From assembly GCA_963995525.1 (NCBI GenBank), contig OZ023205.1:68282417-68346416 (forward strand): a stretch of 64,000 nucleotides of DNA. The letters are read 5' to 3'. Origin of the DNA: Escarpia spicata. Its lineage: Eukaryota > Annelida > Polychaeta > Sabellida > Siboglinidae. Below, piece by piece: positions 23,593-35,500 of this stretch. The position numbers were made by a program, and so were the translations under genes. The notes under the pieces are model-generated. The model saw nothing but the letters and a program-made list of their open reading frames with translations, made no database searches and was not told where the DNA came from. Numbering within the stretch: the stretch's first letter is position 1; every line of letters starts with the position of its first letter.

Positions 23593-26500
23593 GGAGAAGA
23601 GGATGGTTTATTAGCCACCCGTCAAAGATGCCACAAACATAAGATAAAGAGAGCGAGCGACACAACTGACCAGTGGTTGCAGTTCCCTTTGGTCAAATGC
23701 AAGATAACATCAGGTAACTGTATGGCTCGAAGTTGTGACTATGTAGTCGCAAATGTGACAGTAATTTGAAACCTGTGCCTAGCTAAATTGCATTTCGCAC
23801 AGTTTGTGACCTGACGTTTAATCGTTATAAATGACATACAAAACGTTGATTTTAAATAACATGTCGCTAACATATTTTAACATGTACTTATTCAAGGTTT
23901 ATGTTATTAGAGTTAATTACATTATTTTTATCTGTGACAGTTACTTCTCTTGCAATACTATGTCATTATATATATCCCGGTGACTCGAGGCGTTTAAATG
24001 TTTTTTGGCATCCAAATCAGGTTGGGCTTTGCAAAAGCTAGAATTGTGATTGTTTTACTGTGCATTGGGATAAATTAATTCACCATTGTTTCGTTTCAGA
24101 TGATAAAAAGGAGTGCGATCGATATGATTTCACCTCAACGACCGAGGTCAGCGATGAGGATGAGAAGAGGAAGACAAAGAGGAAGACATACACAGATTGT
24201 ATGACTGGTATGTTTAAATTTATTATAGGTAGGTAGTATCGCGATCCCAGTGTACTAGTGTGACGGTGGCCAGTGCAGACAACAAGCGTTCATCGGACTT
24301 CGTCCCAATAACGACAATCATATCGCTATACAGTGTACTACTATCATTTTCTGTAACGTCATCGCAAGTACTCCCTGTGTCAGTTAAATATCTCTTCGTC
24401 AATATGTATCTTTTCAAGTTATGCCAAAAGCTTGATGTTCCGAACTAAACTGTTCAAATTAACCTTATATAACAGATACGGCTGCGGCTATCCCCGATTA
24501 CGCCATGACACCACTGGGCAGTGGCATCACCAGACCGAAAAACGAACACCACCAACTGGTTAAAAACAAAACTAATAAATCGCTCGCCTAAATTATTTGG
24601 CATATTTAGGCGAGCGGTTTATCGCTCGCCTGATTTTTTTCTAACGTGAAGCACTGAATAGCAATACTTACTAAAAGAAGTAGTTATATGAAAATAATTA
24701 TATGTACATGTATAGTGAGTTATATTTTTCCAGATTTTCTCGACGAGTCTAGCTCCGACCAGGAGGTCACTCTGAAGGGTACAAGGGAAAGTTGTAGTAA
24801 ATACACAGTAAATGATTACACCTACCTAAGCCATACATCAGTGATCAGTGTAATTGTTTCTATTTCACATTTACCAATGATTTTGGCTGGATTAATGGAG
24901 CATGCAGATTGGTGAATCAAGCATAATGAATTTATTTAGTGTGTCAAATTTTTTTCACAAAACAAAGTTTCAGTGTAGCTTAATAAAATATATCTAAATT
25001 CAGAATTAAGGGGATATATGACAGCTAGAATGGTGGTTTTTGAGACAAAATACTTAAAATTTGTTTCTTGCATATTTCAGTAGTTTTGTATGTTCAGTAA
25101 AGATACCTTTTATAACAATTATACATCTCTAAAACACGTTTATTGATGGATGAGGTGTGGCTCTTACAAGCAATCAATGCGATCATTCTCTGTTTGGTTT
25201 GATTACTGCGTACTCTTTAATAATCTCAACAATCTGTATAACACATTTTGGTTTTATGCTTTATGCTATCTTTGGTGTAATATCGCAAAATGTGTATACA
25301 ATTTTTACATTCACAATTATATAATTTCAAAATTCACGACAATCCAAGCTATATTGCCATATCATTGGTACTTCCAAAGTTTACCATTTTCAGATGTGCT
25401 GTATTTTGGTGGCCATTTTGTTTGTTACCATAGAAACGGGGGGTTGGTCAGAAAAAATGTCAGTATATTTTTTACTCAGTAAGACCTTCTCTACCATATG
25501 GGCACAACACAAATATATTGATTGATTGAGTGTGATATTCAAACGTACAAGATTTCAATCCTGTGATGAATATTATGTTTCAGCGAGAGTCATGAAGAAC
25601 CAGGTCGGAACGGAGACAGATGTCTCTGCAGCCGTCTCTGCATGCCTTAAATATGCGCCAGAAGGCTCACAACTATATACAGTTCCAGCTTGTGTAGTTG
25701 GTAGTGTTTTAATTTAATTTAAATAATTGTTTTATTTGTACTAAATAAAATGATGTGATTTGTACCACGACATAATGAATAACTTTATTTTTAATGGTAT
25801 AGATACGCTGACATAATATTATTTTATTTTATTGCGCAATTAATGGAATTGCTGGTCTGAATTATAGCTTATCCAAGAAATTATAACACTGAAAGAAAAG
25901 TTATGTTGTCCCAGTCACCACTTAACCTTAAAACATTTGAAAGTATATTTTTTTAACAATTATATCGTTATAAATTCAAACAAATTACAATACTCCCAAG
26001 ATATTCCACAAACACAAACTACATTGCAAGAAAAACGTTCCCCGAACTAGCCGTTGATACAACCTGGAACGACACCGACGTACACCTTGTTTCGACGTCG
26101 GTACCTGACGTCGTAATAACGTCGTCATCCGACGTCGGTAAAACGTCTATACCCGACGTCGGAACAACGTCGATACCCGGCGTTGATACAACTTTCAAAT
26201 CCAATGTGTTTTCGACGGTTTCGACGTCGGTGCCTGACGTCGAAACAACGTCGTTACAACGTCAGTTTGCCCGCTGGACAGTATATACCACAGCAACGTC
26301 GTCGCCGACTCCCACAGGCGGTCTGTAGCAGTATAATTCTAGATAACTGGATATATTAACATATCCTCGGGTGAAGACATGACCGCACATTATGTGAGAG
26401 AGCGTCGCCAAGAAATAGGCTCAGCCTTAATCACTGTTTCGGCAAGCAAACTGTTCTAATACAGATCTTTACGGTAATGGCACAACTAGCTATCATACTC

Positions 26501-28897
26501 AGTTGTTGTTTCGGTACAATTATTGCAAGCAAACTGTATAAATACAGCTTTTTATGGTAAAGGCACAACTATATCCCTCAACTAGTTTTCACCAGGCACA
26601 TTTCCTGGTACATTGTATTGCTCACCAGCACGATGTCGAGGTTGTGAGGCTGCATATGCAACTGGTTATAATATTATAATGTGTGACAAGTTGGAAAATC
26701 CCACAGGGGATCCGAATGCTTCTGAAGCTATTCTACTGCTAGAAACACTGCAGAACCGAAGCAACAGTTATATATATATAACACTTGATACGACAATAAC
26801 ATTTAAAAACAATTATTTTAATTGTATACGTCCACCCATATATTACACAGACCATACCACATACATGCACGAACTTGCATAATGCATACACGCATACTCC
26901 GTAGGCACGCACAAGTAGCAGGATCTGCTAAGTCACGATGAGCTAGATAACGACCTCTTTAAATAGCCGCCCAGTACCTATTTCATGCAACGCAGTAATC
27001 AGGATTATCTAGTCACGTCGTCGCCGACTCCCACAGACGGTCTGTAGCAGTATAATTCTAGATAACACACCCCTCCCATGCAGTCGACTCGTCCGCTATA
27101 TTCAACAACCACGGTCCACCACTGCCAGCTATGGTCACTGTTGATCAGTGCTGCGGTCAATTATCGAAGGAATAATGTGTGCGTAGAATGAGAATAGAGG
27201 AATCTGCTCGTAATTGCTCGTATTATGTTAGAGTGATGGTCTTATGAAGTAACTAGTGACGTGCACATGGTCACTTCCATCACCGACGTGACGCACATTA
27301 CTAGCTCAGCTAGTCAATGGCGTGTCTGTCTAGAACACACCTGGCGTTGGCAAAAGAGCAGAGTAAATTGGATATGAGAAAGTGTTAATTCTCACCGAGG
27401 ACGAAGCATGAATAAAAAACCTTAACAACCAATTGTTTTAACTTTGTGTATGCGAATAATAAAAAAGGCCATCTGTTGATAAGGGTGGGATGACCTTGGA
27501 TAACAATTCTGGATATTCAATAAGGTAATGGTTTCTTTCTTCACTTGCTATCTGGAATTTTATTTAAATTTATCCACAAAATCACCTTTAGTATCAGGCT
27601 TAATAAACAATCGCATTAAATGTTCAGTTGAACATATGGTTACATTTAAAGTGTTTCAGTTACACTTGATGTATTTGTATACTGTGATTACTATAGTTAT
27701 GCTTTTTATATACTAAATTATTAAATGATGTGTACATGGGTCAAAATAAAGAACTTCTGTTTGCTGTCCCAATTTAGTGCCAAAAATCCCTTGCAGTGTG
27801 TCATAATCATCTGTTTAGCAAATCATTTTCCGGAACAAATGTACTTTTGAAAAAGTCGTAAATTATCGAGCTTCTAATCTGACAAGATTAAATAAATCTA
27901 CATGAAATCAACTGGCAATGACTATTACCACAATACATTCCATTACCTAGTCTGAAGGTAATCATTTTCAACTACAAAAATGTGTCCTGTAGTGAATGAT
28001 TAATTATTAAGTCCTGTGAAAGACTGTTTACAGCTCTTCATCTGCTTTCACAGAATCGTAAACAACTTAAGCCTTTAAGTCCAGTTTAAGGTAACGACCT
28101 AGCCTGAATTGACTACTACATTGTTGCATACCCTACTTACCCCATCACGAGGAGGTTTGTTAATTATGGCCTGTCCCAAGACTGGGTCGATGAATAATTG
28201 CACACGAAAACACCTTTAGAAATACTTCTAATTAAAGAGTTGTGTCACATATGCTCGAACGATATGTGTGGTCTCATATAGGGCCAGTAGCCACATACAC
28301 ATAGTTCTCATAGATCTGAATTATGGATCTACATTGCTAATGGGAAGAGCCATTAAGCAGATAATCCTGTGGTCATCCCAGTCGATTAGTGTGGACATGT
28401 CAAGACAGAAAGCATGGTACTTGTTGAAATGATTAGTAATTTATACAACTGTGAATTGGGGTGTCTACTGGCTATGCCTACAGATGCTCTCAACAGGGAT
28501 TCAAATACCCACTAAACTAATTATTCTCTACCCTGCATTATGAAAGTAAGTTTAATTACAATTGGACATTTTAGGGCTAAGAGAATTTCTGTTGGAAATT
28601 GTGTGCGGAAATAAGCTTGAACATGTCGGTTTTAACTATAACTGCTGGATACAAAATAATTCTTATATGCAACCACGGAGGAAGAGACCAAAGGAAGCCG
28701 TTACTGGCTGTATCACCATCACAATATATCAATTTTAAACTCGTTTACAGTGGCACCTACTGGAGAGTTTGTCACTCAGTTCTCTCTGGTAGGAGAAAGA
28801 CACTCTGGAAAAGCAGAGCATATCAAAGGAAGAGAATGAACAGAGAAAGAGGCGAGTGGAACTTAGCGCCGCCGAGACGCACTTACAATACGCCAAG
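23593..28897 (+). CDS. Candidate multi-exon gene of unknown function
   Basis: Five internal segments carry AG acceptors and GT donors. Exon a is 23,593-23,713 (frame KRASDTTDQWLQFPLVKCKI). Exon b is 24,100-24,207 (EVSDEDEKRKTKRKT, acidic then basic). Exon c is 24,476-24,558 (DTAAAIPDYAMTPLG). Exon d runs from 24,735 to about 24,779 (LDESSSDQEVTLK). Exon e is 25,584-25,700 (VSAACLKYAPEG-type). Junctions a-b, b-c or b-d, and d-e all join in phase 1, which chance would rarely produce. Exon c does not pass cleanly to d, so c may be skipped or alternative. A terminal exon 28,751-28,839 also fits phase 1 and ends in TGA. An overlapping frame at 28,793-28,897 reads a charged coiled coil instead. The W..FP..V/I spacing of exon a, followed by an acidic-basic linker, recalls the N-terminal part of DUF4806/BEN-associated proteins, but this is a weak resemblance. 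The 5' end is unknown. Confidence 0.45.
24583..24632. repeat. Perfect-stem hairpin with CGCTCGCCTAAAT arms
   Basis: TAAATCGCTCGCCTAAAT and ATTTAGGCGAGCGGTTTA face each other across a 10-base loop, and a third CGCTCGCCT follows. It lies in the presumed intron just after exon c of the candidate gene. It could be a tiny foldback remnant. Confidence 0.75.
26038..26275. repeat. Second CGACGTCG-type block
   Basis: Units such as CCCGACGTCGGAACAACGTC and CCTGACGTCGTAATAACGTC recur over about 240 bp. The block ends at TTTGCCCGCTGG (26,262-26,273), which in reverse complement matches the CCAGCGGGCA edge of the 21-22 kb array. Both blocks therefore look like copies of one element type with a conserved edge and a repetitive body. 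Confidence 0.8.
26295..26346. repeat. 52-bp direct repeat, copy 1 (partner 27,015-27,066)
   Basis: ACGTCGTCGCCGACTCCCAC, followed by CGGTCTGTAGCAGTATAATT and CTAGATAAC, occurs twice with one mismatch, 720 bp apart, in the same orientation. Confidence 0.9.
27015..27066. repeat. 52-bp direct repeat, copy 2
   Basis: Second copy of the repeat at 26,295-26,346. The 668 bp between the copies hold no recognised gene. Confidence 0.9.
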
Positions 28898-29503
28898 GTT
28901 AGCATATAAATATGTAGCTACAGACAGGCAACCAAGTCTGATCGTTTTCATCATAAACTTATGCTACATAGTATAAACCATATATATTCTAAAAACTGAA
29001 CTACCGAAAAATGTGTTTAGGTGAACCATAATTTTGTTACATAATATAAATTATCATTATTAAATTTAAATGTTATTCTCTTGATATCACGTTTATATTG
29101 CATGAAAAGAAAACATATTTCTTTGATGTTAATGATATGACTATGGAGTGATTCCATCATGTTTCCGTGGTTGACCAATTCTGTTGACAAGTATTGGAGA
29201 CTGTTGACAGAGAGTTGCTATTATGTGCACAGAATAAAAAGGTCGATATTGACAACAAAATACTTGTCAAATTAAATTAAATAACGAAACAAATGCACTG
29301 GTAATTTATACTGCATATATATATATACTTTTTAAAGCAACATTTATCGGGCTCACATGTTCACAAGATAAGTATATAAAACCTGCCATGTACTTTTAAG
29401 CCCCTGCACTGCAGTCAGAAACTTTTTTGAATAGTTTTTTTTAACCACAATTATTGGCTGTAAAAACTCCAAGACCAGAAGCAGTTTGAGTTAACATCTG
29501 TAT

Positions 29504-29509
29504 TTTATT
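29504..29509 (-). terminator. WDR75 polyadenylation signal (AATAAA)
   Basis: AATAAA on the minus strand lies 12 bases past the WDR75 stop codon. If used, it gives a very short 3' UTR. Confidence 0.6.
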
Positions 29510-29521
29510 GTCAACGCCTCT

Positions 29522-32500
29522 CTATGACCCGTCCATCCATGCAAACATCTTCTCGTTTTTACCAATTTCTGAAAATTTGTGTAGCTTTGACTCGACAAGC
29601 CTGGGCTTTCTTGTTGTGTCAATCTCCATAGATTCAGAGTTCTTCCCGCTTTTGTTAACTTCCTCCTCGGAGTCGGACTCAGAGGAGGCGGACATGTCCA
29701 TCTCCTTGTCTTCGTCATCACTGTCCTCACCCTCTCTGGCCCTGCAAGCACATCTGTGTCAGTCAGCCACGTGTCTTAGATACAACCACATGACAGGAAG
29801 ACCTCAGTGGAGGTCTTCAGTGTTGGTGGAGGTGGGGGGAGGGACAGCAAGTATGGAGAGGTGGCATTGGGTCAAGGGGTGGCATTAAGTGAGTGGTGGA
29901 ATTGGGTCAAGGGATGGCATTGGGTGAGAAGTGGCATTTGGTTAAGGGGTGGCAATGGGTGTGGAGGGTGACATAAGGTGTAGGAGTGGCAGTGAGTGAG
30001 GGATGGCATTGAGTCTATGGATGGCAATGAGTGTGCAGGGTGGCATAAGGTCAAGGGTGGCAATGAGTGTGTGGGGGTGGTATTGGGTCAAGGGGTGGCA
30101 ATGAGTTTGGGAGGGGTGGCATTTGGTTAAGGGCTGGCAGTGAGTGTGGGAAGAGTGGTATGGGTTAAGGAGTGGCAGTGAGGGGTGGCTTTTGGTCAAG
30201 CTGTGGCTCAGGGGTGGCTAAGACATATAGGTCATAATGAGCCATTACAATGCAGTGTTTCCCCTGGTATCTGACAAGCGGGCCTCGCCGTTTTGCCAAA
30301 AATATGCTGAAATTGTCGCTTTGTAGCTATTTCGTAAGCCCATTTTTTTGCGATATATTCAGCGTCGGTTAGTTGCACGAAATGACACCACAAAGTCACT
30401 TATATTCCTGCAAAATCACAGATTTGTAGCAACATCGTTTAGTCATCTTAACGTCGCTCAGAGCTGTTAGGATTTAACTCCATTGGACGTGAATAATATC
30501 ACTCGTCAGTTGTCCAATCACGGAATATTCCTGCGGGATCCCGGTGTCTCCAATGGTGACACCTTGCAGAGTTTCGACATACTAAAAATCTAGACATTCA
30601 TGTAAAATGGCACCCAAACGGTAACTTGCGTTTTGGTCTATGACGGTGGTGGGAGTGAAAACCTTGCAGGCAGATGGCACTACGTCACTTGTCGACACTT
30701 GTGTCGAATCCAGACTCTTTTGAAGCCCAAATAAAAACCGTGCATCCTATTCACAATCCGGACCCTGTTGAAGCTCAAATAGCGACCTGGTTTGCACTAG
30801 TCTGTTACCACACAGCACGCGTAAAAGGAGAGATATAGCAGTGTATGTTAATACAAACCAGGGTGCTATTTACGCCTCAAATGGGCGTAAGACGCTATAT
30901 TCTTAAAAGTAAATATGTCTAGGATAATGTTGAATGATGGAACTACCTCACTAATGTATTAAAGTTAAACAAAACTCAAGTTATAACGGCAAAATCAAAG
31001 TGGGTCCGGATTTAACGCAAATGCCCACAAGTCTATTCAACTAATGTTCTATGCCGGTTTTAATAGCAAAATAAGGAATGTGATTCGTAAGATATCTTTG
31101 TGCTAAATATATAATACAAATTCCAACAAAGTTGTGCAAACAAACTTTGGGGAAAGTTGATTTGAGTGAAGTATTTACTTATAAACCATCGAAGTTCACA
31201 TCTCATAAAAGACACCTACTGCCCAAAACCGTGTATACTAACGGGTTATCAATAACTTGGGTTAAACAATGATATGTTTGCACAGAAATTGGATATACTA
31301 AACAACTTATACCGTTTTATAAAAAGGACACAATTTGAGAAACGTTCTTGTGATTAACAGAAACCTATTTTTGTGGCATTCCAGAAATGACTGTTGAATT
31401 AATTGCATAGCATGCTTGCATCAAATAAAATATCATCTTTGGAACATAAACCACCAATTTATTATAATATTATGATATTTTAATCATTTAAAGGTGATGA
31501 TGAAAGAGTCTTCAGATCGTACCCCTGGATGCTTCCCAGAGAAGTCGAGATGGTGTTCGACTGAACAGGTCTGCCAGGGAGTAAAGTGTAAAGCTTTTTC
31601 AGCAGTCCTGCGCTTTATAAGAACTTACCTTTTACTTTTTTACTGACTCTGTCAGCGTGGTAACAAGGCTTACGGTTAGTGCAAGAAAAACATAACCACA
31701 ACCAAGTACCAGTGGTCAAGTGGAAACCACACCTCAACTAAGTACCAGTGGTCAAGTGGAAACCACACCTCTACTGAGTACCAGTGGTAAAACGGAAATC
31801 ACACCTCAACACGATGAAACAATCACGATTACTGACTTTTATCAATCATGATTACTACATTTACAAGTAGTGTCTTGTTGTTTTATATCTTCCCCTCTAT
31901 ATTCAAGAGTAAAGGTTAAAACAAACCTCAGTATGCACCATTTTAAAGCTATTAAAAAAAAATCCTGACCCCCCTTAGCAATGCTTCATGCCTGCGGTGC
32001 TCGCGTAGCCCATCCCTGCCACCTCGCCCATCATTTCACCCAGGGGAAACACTGCCATGAAGTAGTGGGGTAGCAATGGGTGGGTGAAAGAAATACTAGA
32101 TACTTTTCAAGTATCAAATCCCTGCAGAGATTCCTATCCAAAGCACATTCACAAACACTAGTCAAAATATTTAGTTTATACATCACTTTGGGAAAGTGCT
32201 GGAATATATACATACATTGATAATAACTGATATTGATCTATTGAGTCAAGTTCTAAAATGACCAGACCACAATGACCGTGCTTGGGCAAGTCATGATGAT
32301 AATGACAATGACTCTAAAATTATATTTTTTACCCATACACATCTTAGATTCAAATCACAACAAACTTAACCTATCAAGCAACCACTACACGATGCTTGTT
32401 TGTGTCAATATTATGTTATTTCCTTTGTGTGAAATCATCAGACAAACTATTAAAATATTTTTGACTGATTTGATGAAAAAGGGCAAAAGTGGTCTGGCTC

Positions 32501-35500
32501 TATATTCTATGACTTAAGGCTAGTCAGACTTTTGCAAGTTGCCCAGTCTGATGACGAAAGTCAACCTTTTGATGATTTTAACAAATGTACGCAATCTTTA
32601 TTTTTTATTAAACTAACTGCAAATATAACTTAAACTAGTCACTCACTATGCATGACTCCTAGCAACAACAACTTCACTCACCCATCGTGTTTCCTGATGA
32701 GCAGTGTCTCGAGAAAGCTGTTACACAGAGAGCTTACAGGTGGCAGCACGTGTGCCGGTGTGTCCAACATCTGGAAAAGACAACGATTCGATGAAAACAA
32801 AGTAAACTGGAACAAAAGTTGAAGAACAATGCTCAATCACGTCTTCCCGAGATTTTTGGTACGGTTTGTCACAAATAATTCCTTAATGATGAGCACATTT
32901 TTTCATGGCACTAAACCAATCTAGATTTGCATAAAAAAGACTAAAGATCAAGGTCGTTGATGCCTCATACTAGATTAGATTCTGACCAATTAGAACATTA
33001 CAGAATTCAACCAAAATCTTCTGGATGGTAGACTATTGATAGTCAAATTTACATTCACTAAAATTCTGTTAACCTCGTTTTAACATTCCACGACTTTTAA
33101 TAAAATGTCATAACTTTCCAGGAGTGGAATATTTTGGATTTCCATGAAGTGTGGGAACCATTTTGAATGGCTAGATGTTTCAGTTTCTTGGAATGTGAAC
33201 TTTCATAGAGTTTTTACTTATCAAGAAACTGTATTTCAGTCTTCGAATATAAATAATAATAATATAAGTCGCCATCACCATTGCTGTGGGACATCAGGCT
33301 GTCAATAAAGACCAAGATCCAGTAAAATATTTGAAGATAGAATTACTGTGTCTTGAAAGGTAAACACTGAGATCAGTATTTATGGGTTTTATTTTACAAA
33401 TTCCACAATGTATAATAACTAGCACTTATAAAGAACCATATATATGGAGCAAGCCCATACAATAAAAATGTAAATTCATAAAATTAAAATAATGACCAGC
33501 ATATAAAATTAATCACAAATAAACAATTTCAGTAGGGCCAACTTCAGAAAATCAAACTGACGAACCCACCTGTTTCAGGAACTGGGAGGCAAACTGATTA
33601 TGTGTCTCGTGGCTTATGCTGCGTGACGTATCTTTCTCGCGTTTCCATGACAACAGAATGCTGAAAGGTGTTTGAGGCAGGTTTCGGACCGTGGACTGCA
33701 AGAGAAAAGTTGGTGGAGTAGAGGCATGAATTCGTCATATCTCTATGAGACACTTTGAACCAACAACTGTAAATGGAAACAGTTAAGTATTTTACAGTTG
33801 ACGTGGTAAATGCCGATGCGTACACGAGTGATTCCCCCAATTTGCGTGCAGGTTTGCTAACAAATGTCAACACATTTGAATGCTAAATTGATTGAAACGG
33901 TATCTTGAAGTCGCATTCAAATGTTTTGTTTTTATTTAAAAAAATTGTAAATGTAGATTTGACATTATGGTATATAAGAATCAATCAACAATGCATAGCA
34001 CACAACGCAATGACTTAAAATGGCATCAGGTGTAGAATCTAACATTAATGATAATCAAGCAATTATATCCGCATTTGAAATGCATTCGATTGACCATCTA
34101 AAAAATCAAATGTATTTATTTGCTAACAAGCATGTTATCATTTGACATCATATTACATGCTGCATTCTTGTATCTGATATATCTCCATCAGCTGCTTAAT
34201 TTCATCAGATGAAGAGTTCAGTTTGTGGCTAAATGCCCGAGAAGCGTGTACGAGAGACTCACTACAGTTGCTGTGGAGGCGGCTGTCGACTCCTCGTCTG
34301 TCTTCTCCAGGGTAAGTAGCTCCTGAAGGTACACAATGATGTACAGTAGCTAACACCAACACATATATCTACAACACCTACACAGATATTTACAACACAT
34401 ACACAGATATATACAACATATACACATATATCTACAACATCTACACATATATCTACAACACATACACAGATATATAAAACACCTACACATATATCTACAA
34501 CACATACACAGATGTCTACAACACATACACAAATATCTACACCTACACAGATATCTACAACACATACACATATATCTACAACACCTACACACAATGGATA
34601 TGACATGCAGTAACTAACACCTAAGCAGATATCTACAAAATGGATTTGACATACAATAACTAACACCTATGTAGATAGAAATACATGATATATAGAACTA
34701 TCACCTATGCAGATATAGACACAATAGACATACAGTAACTAACGTCTGCGCATATATTTACACTATGGATATGACATACAGTAACTAACATCCACGCATT
34801 ATTTAGACTATGGATATGACATACAGTAACTAACATATGTGCATATATTTACACTATGGATATGACATACAGTAACTAACATATGTGCATATATTTTCAC
34901 TATGGATATGACATACAGTAACTAACATATGTGCATATATTTACACTATGGATATGACATACAGTAACTAACATATGTGCATATATTTACACTATGGATA
35001 TGACATACAGTAACTAACACCTGCGCATATATTTACACTATGGATATGACATACAGTAACTAACATCTGTGCATATATTTACACTATGGATATGACATAC
35101 AGTAACTAACATATGTGCATATATTTACACTATGGATATGACATACAGTAACTAACATATGTGCATATATTTACACTATGGATATGACATACAGTAACTA
35201 ACATATGTGCATATATTTACACTATGGATATGACATACAGTAACTAACACCTGCGCATATATTTACACTATGGATATGACATACAGTAACTAACATAGGT
35301 GCATATATTTACACTATGGATATGACATACAGTAACTAACATAGGTGCATATATTTACACTATGGATATGACATACAGTAACTAACATATGTGCATATAT
35401 TTTCACTATGGATATGACATACAGTAACTAACATATGTGCATATATTTACACTATGGATATGACATACAGTAAATAACACATGTGCATATATTTACACTA

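Noticed and set aside
25150..25482. 110-codon plus frame
   Set aside because: Aromatic and Cys-rich low-complexity translation of AT-rich intron sequence, with no family resemblance.
29491..29751. 86-codon minus frame starting MLAGPERV
   Set aside because: It is an off-frame shadow of the last WDR75 exon, whose true frame is the acidic tail ending at 29,522.
34262..34666. Cys/Val/Asp-rich minus-strand frames
   Set aside because: They come from the short ACACATATATCTACAAC array beside WDR75 exon 16. Only 34,263-34,322, in a different frame, is a real exon.
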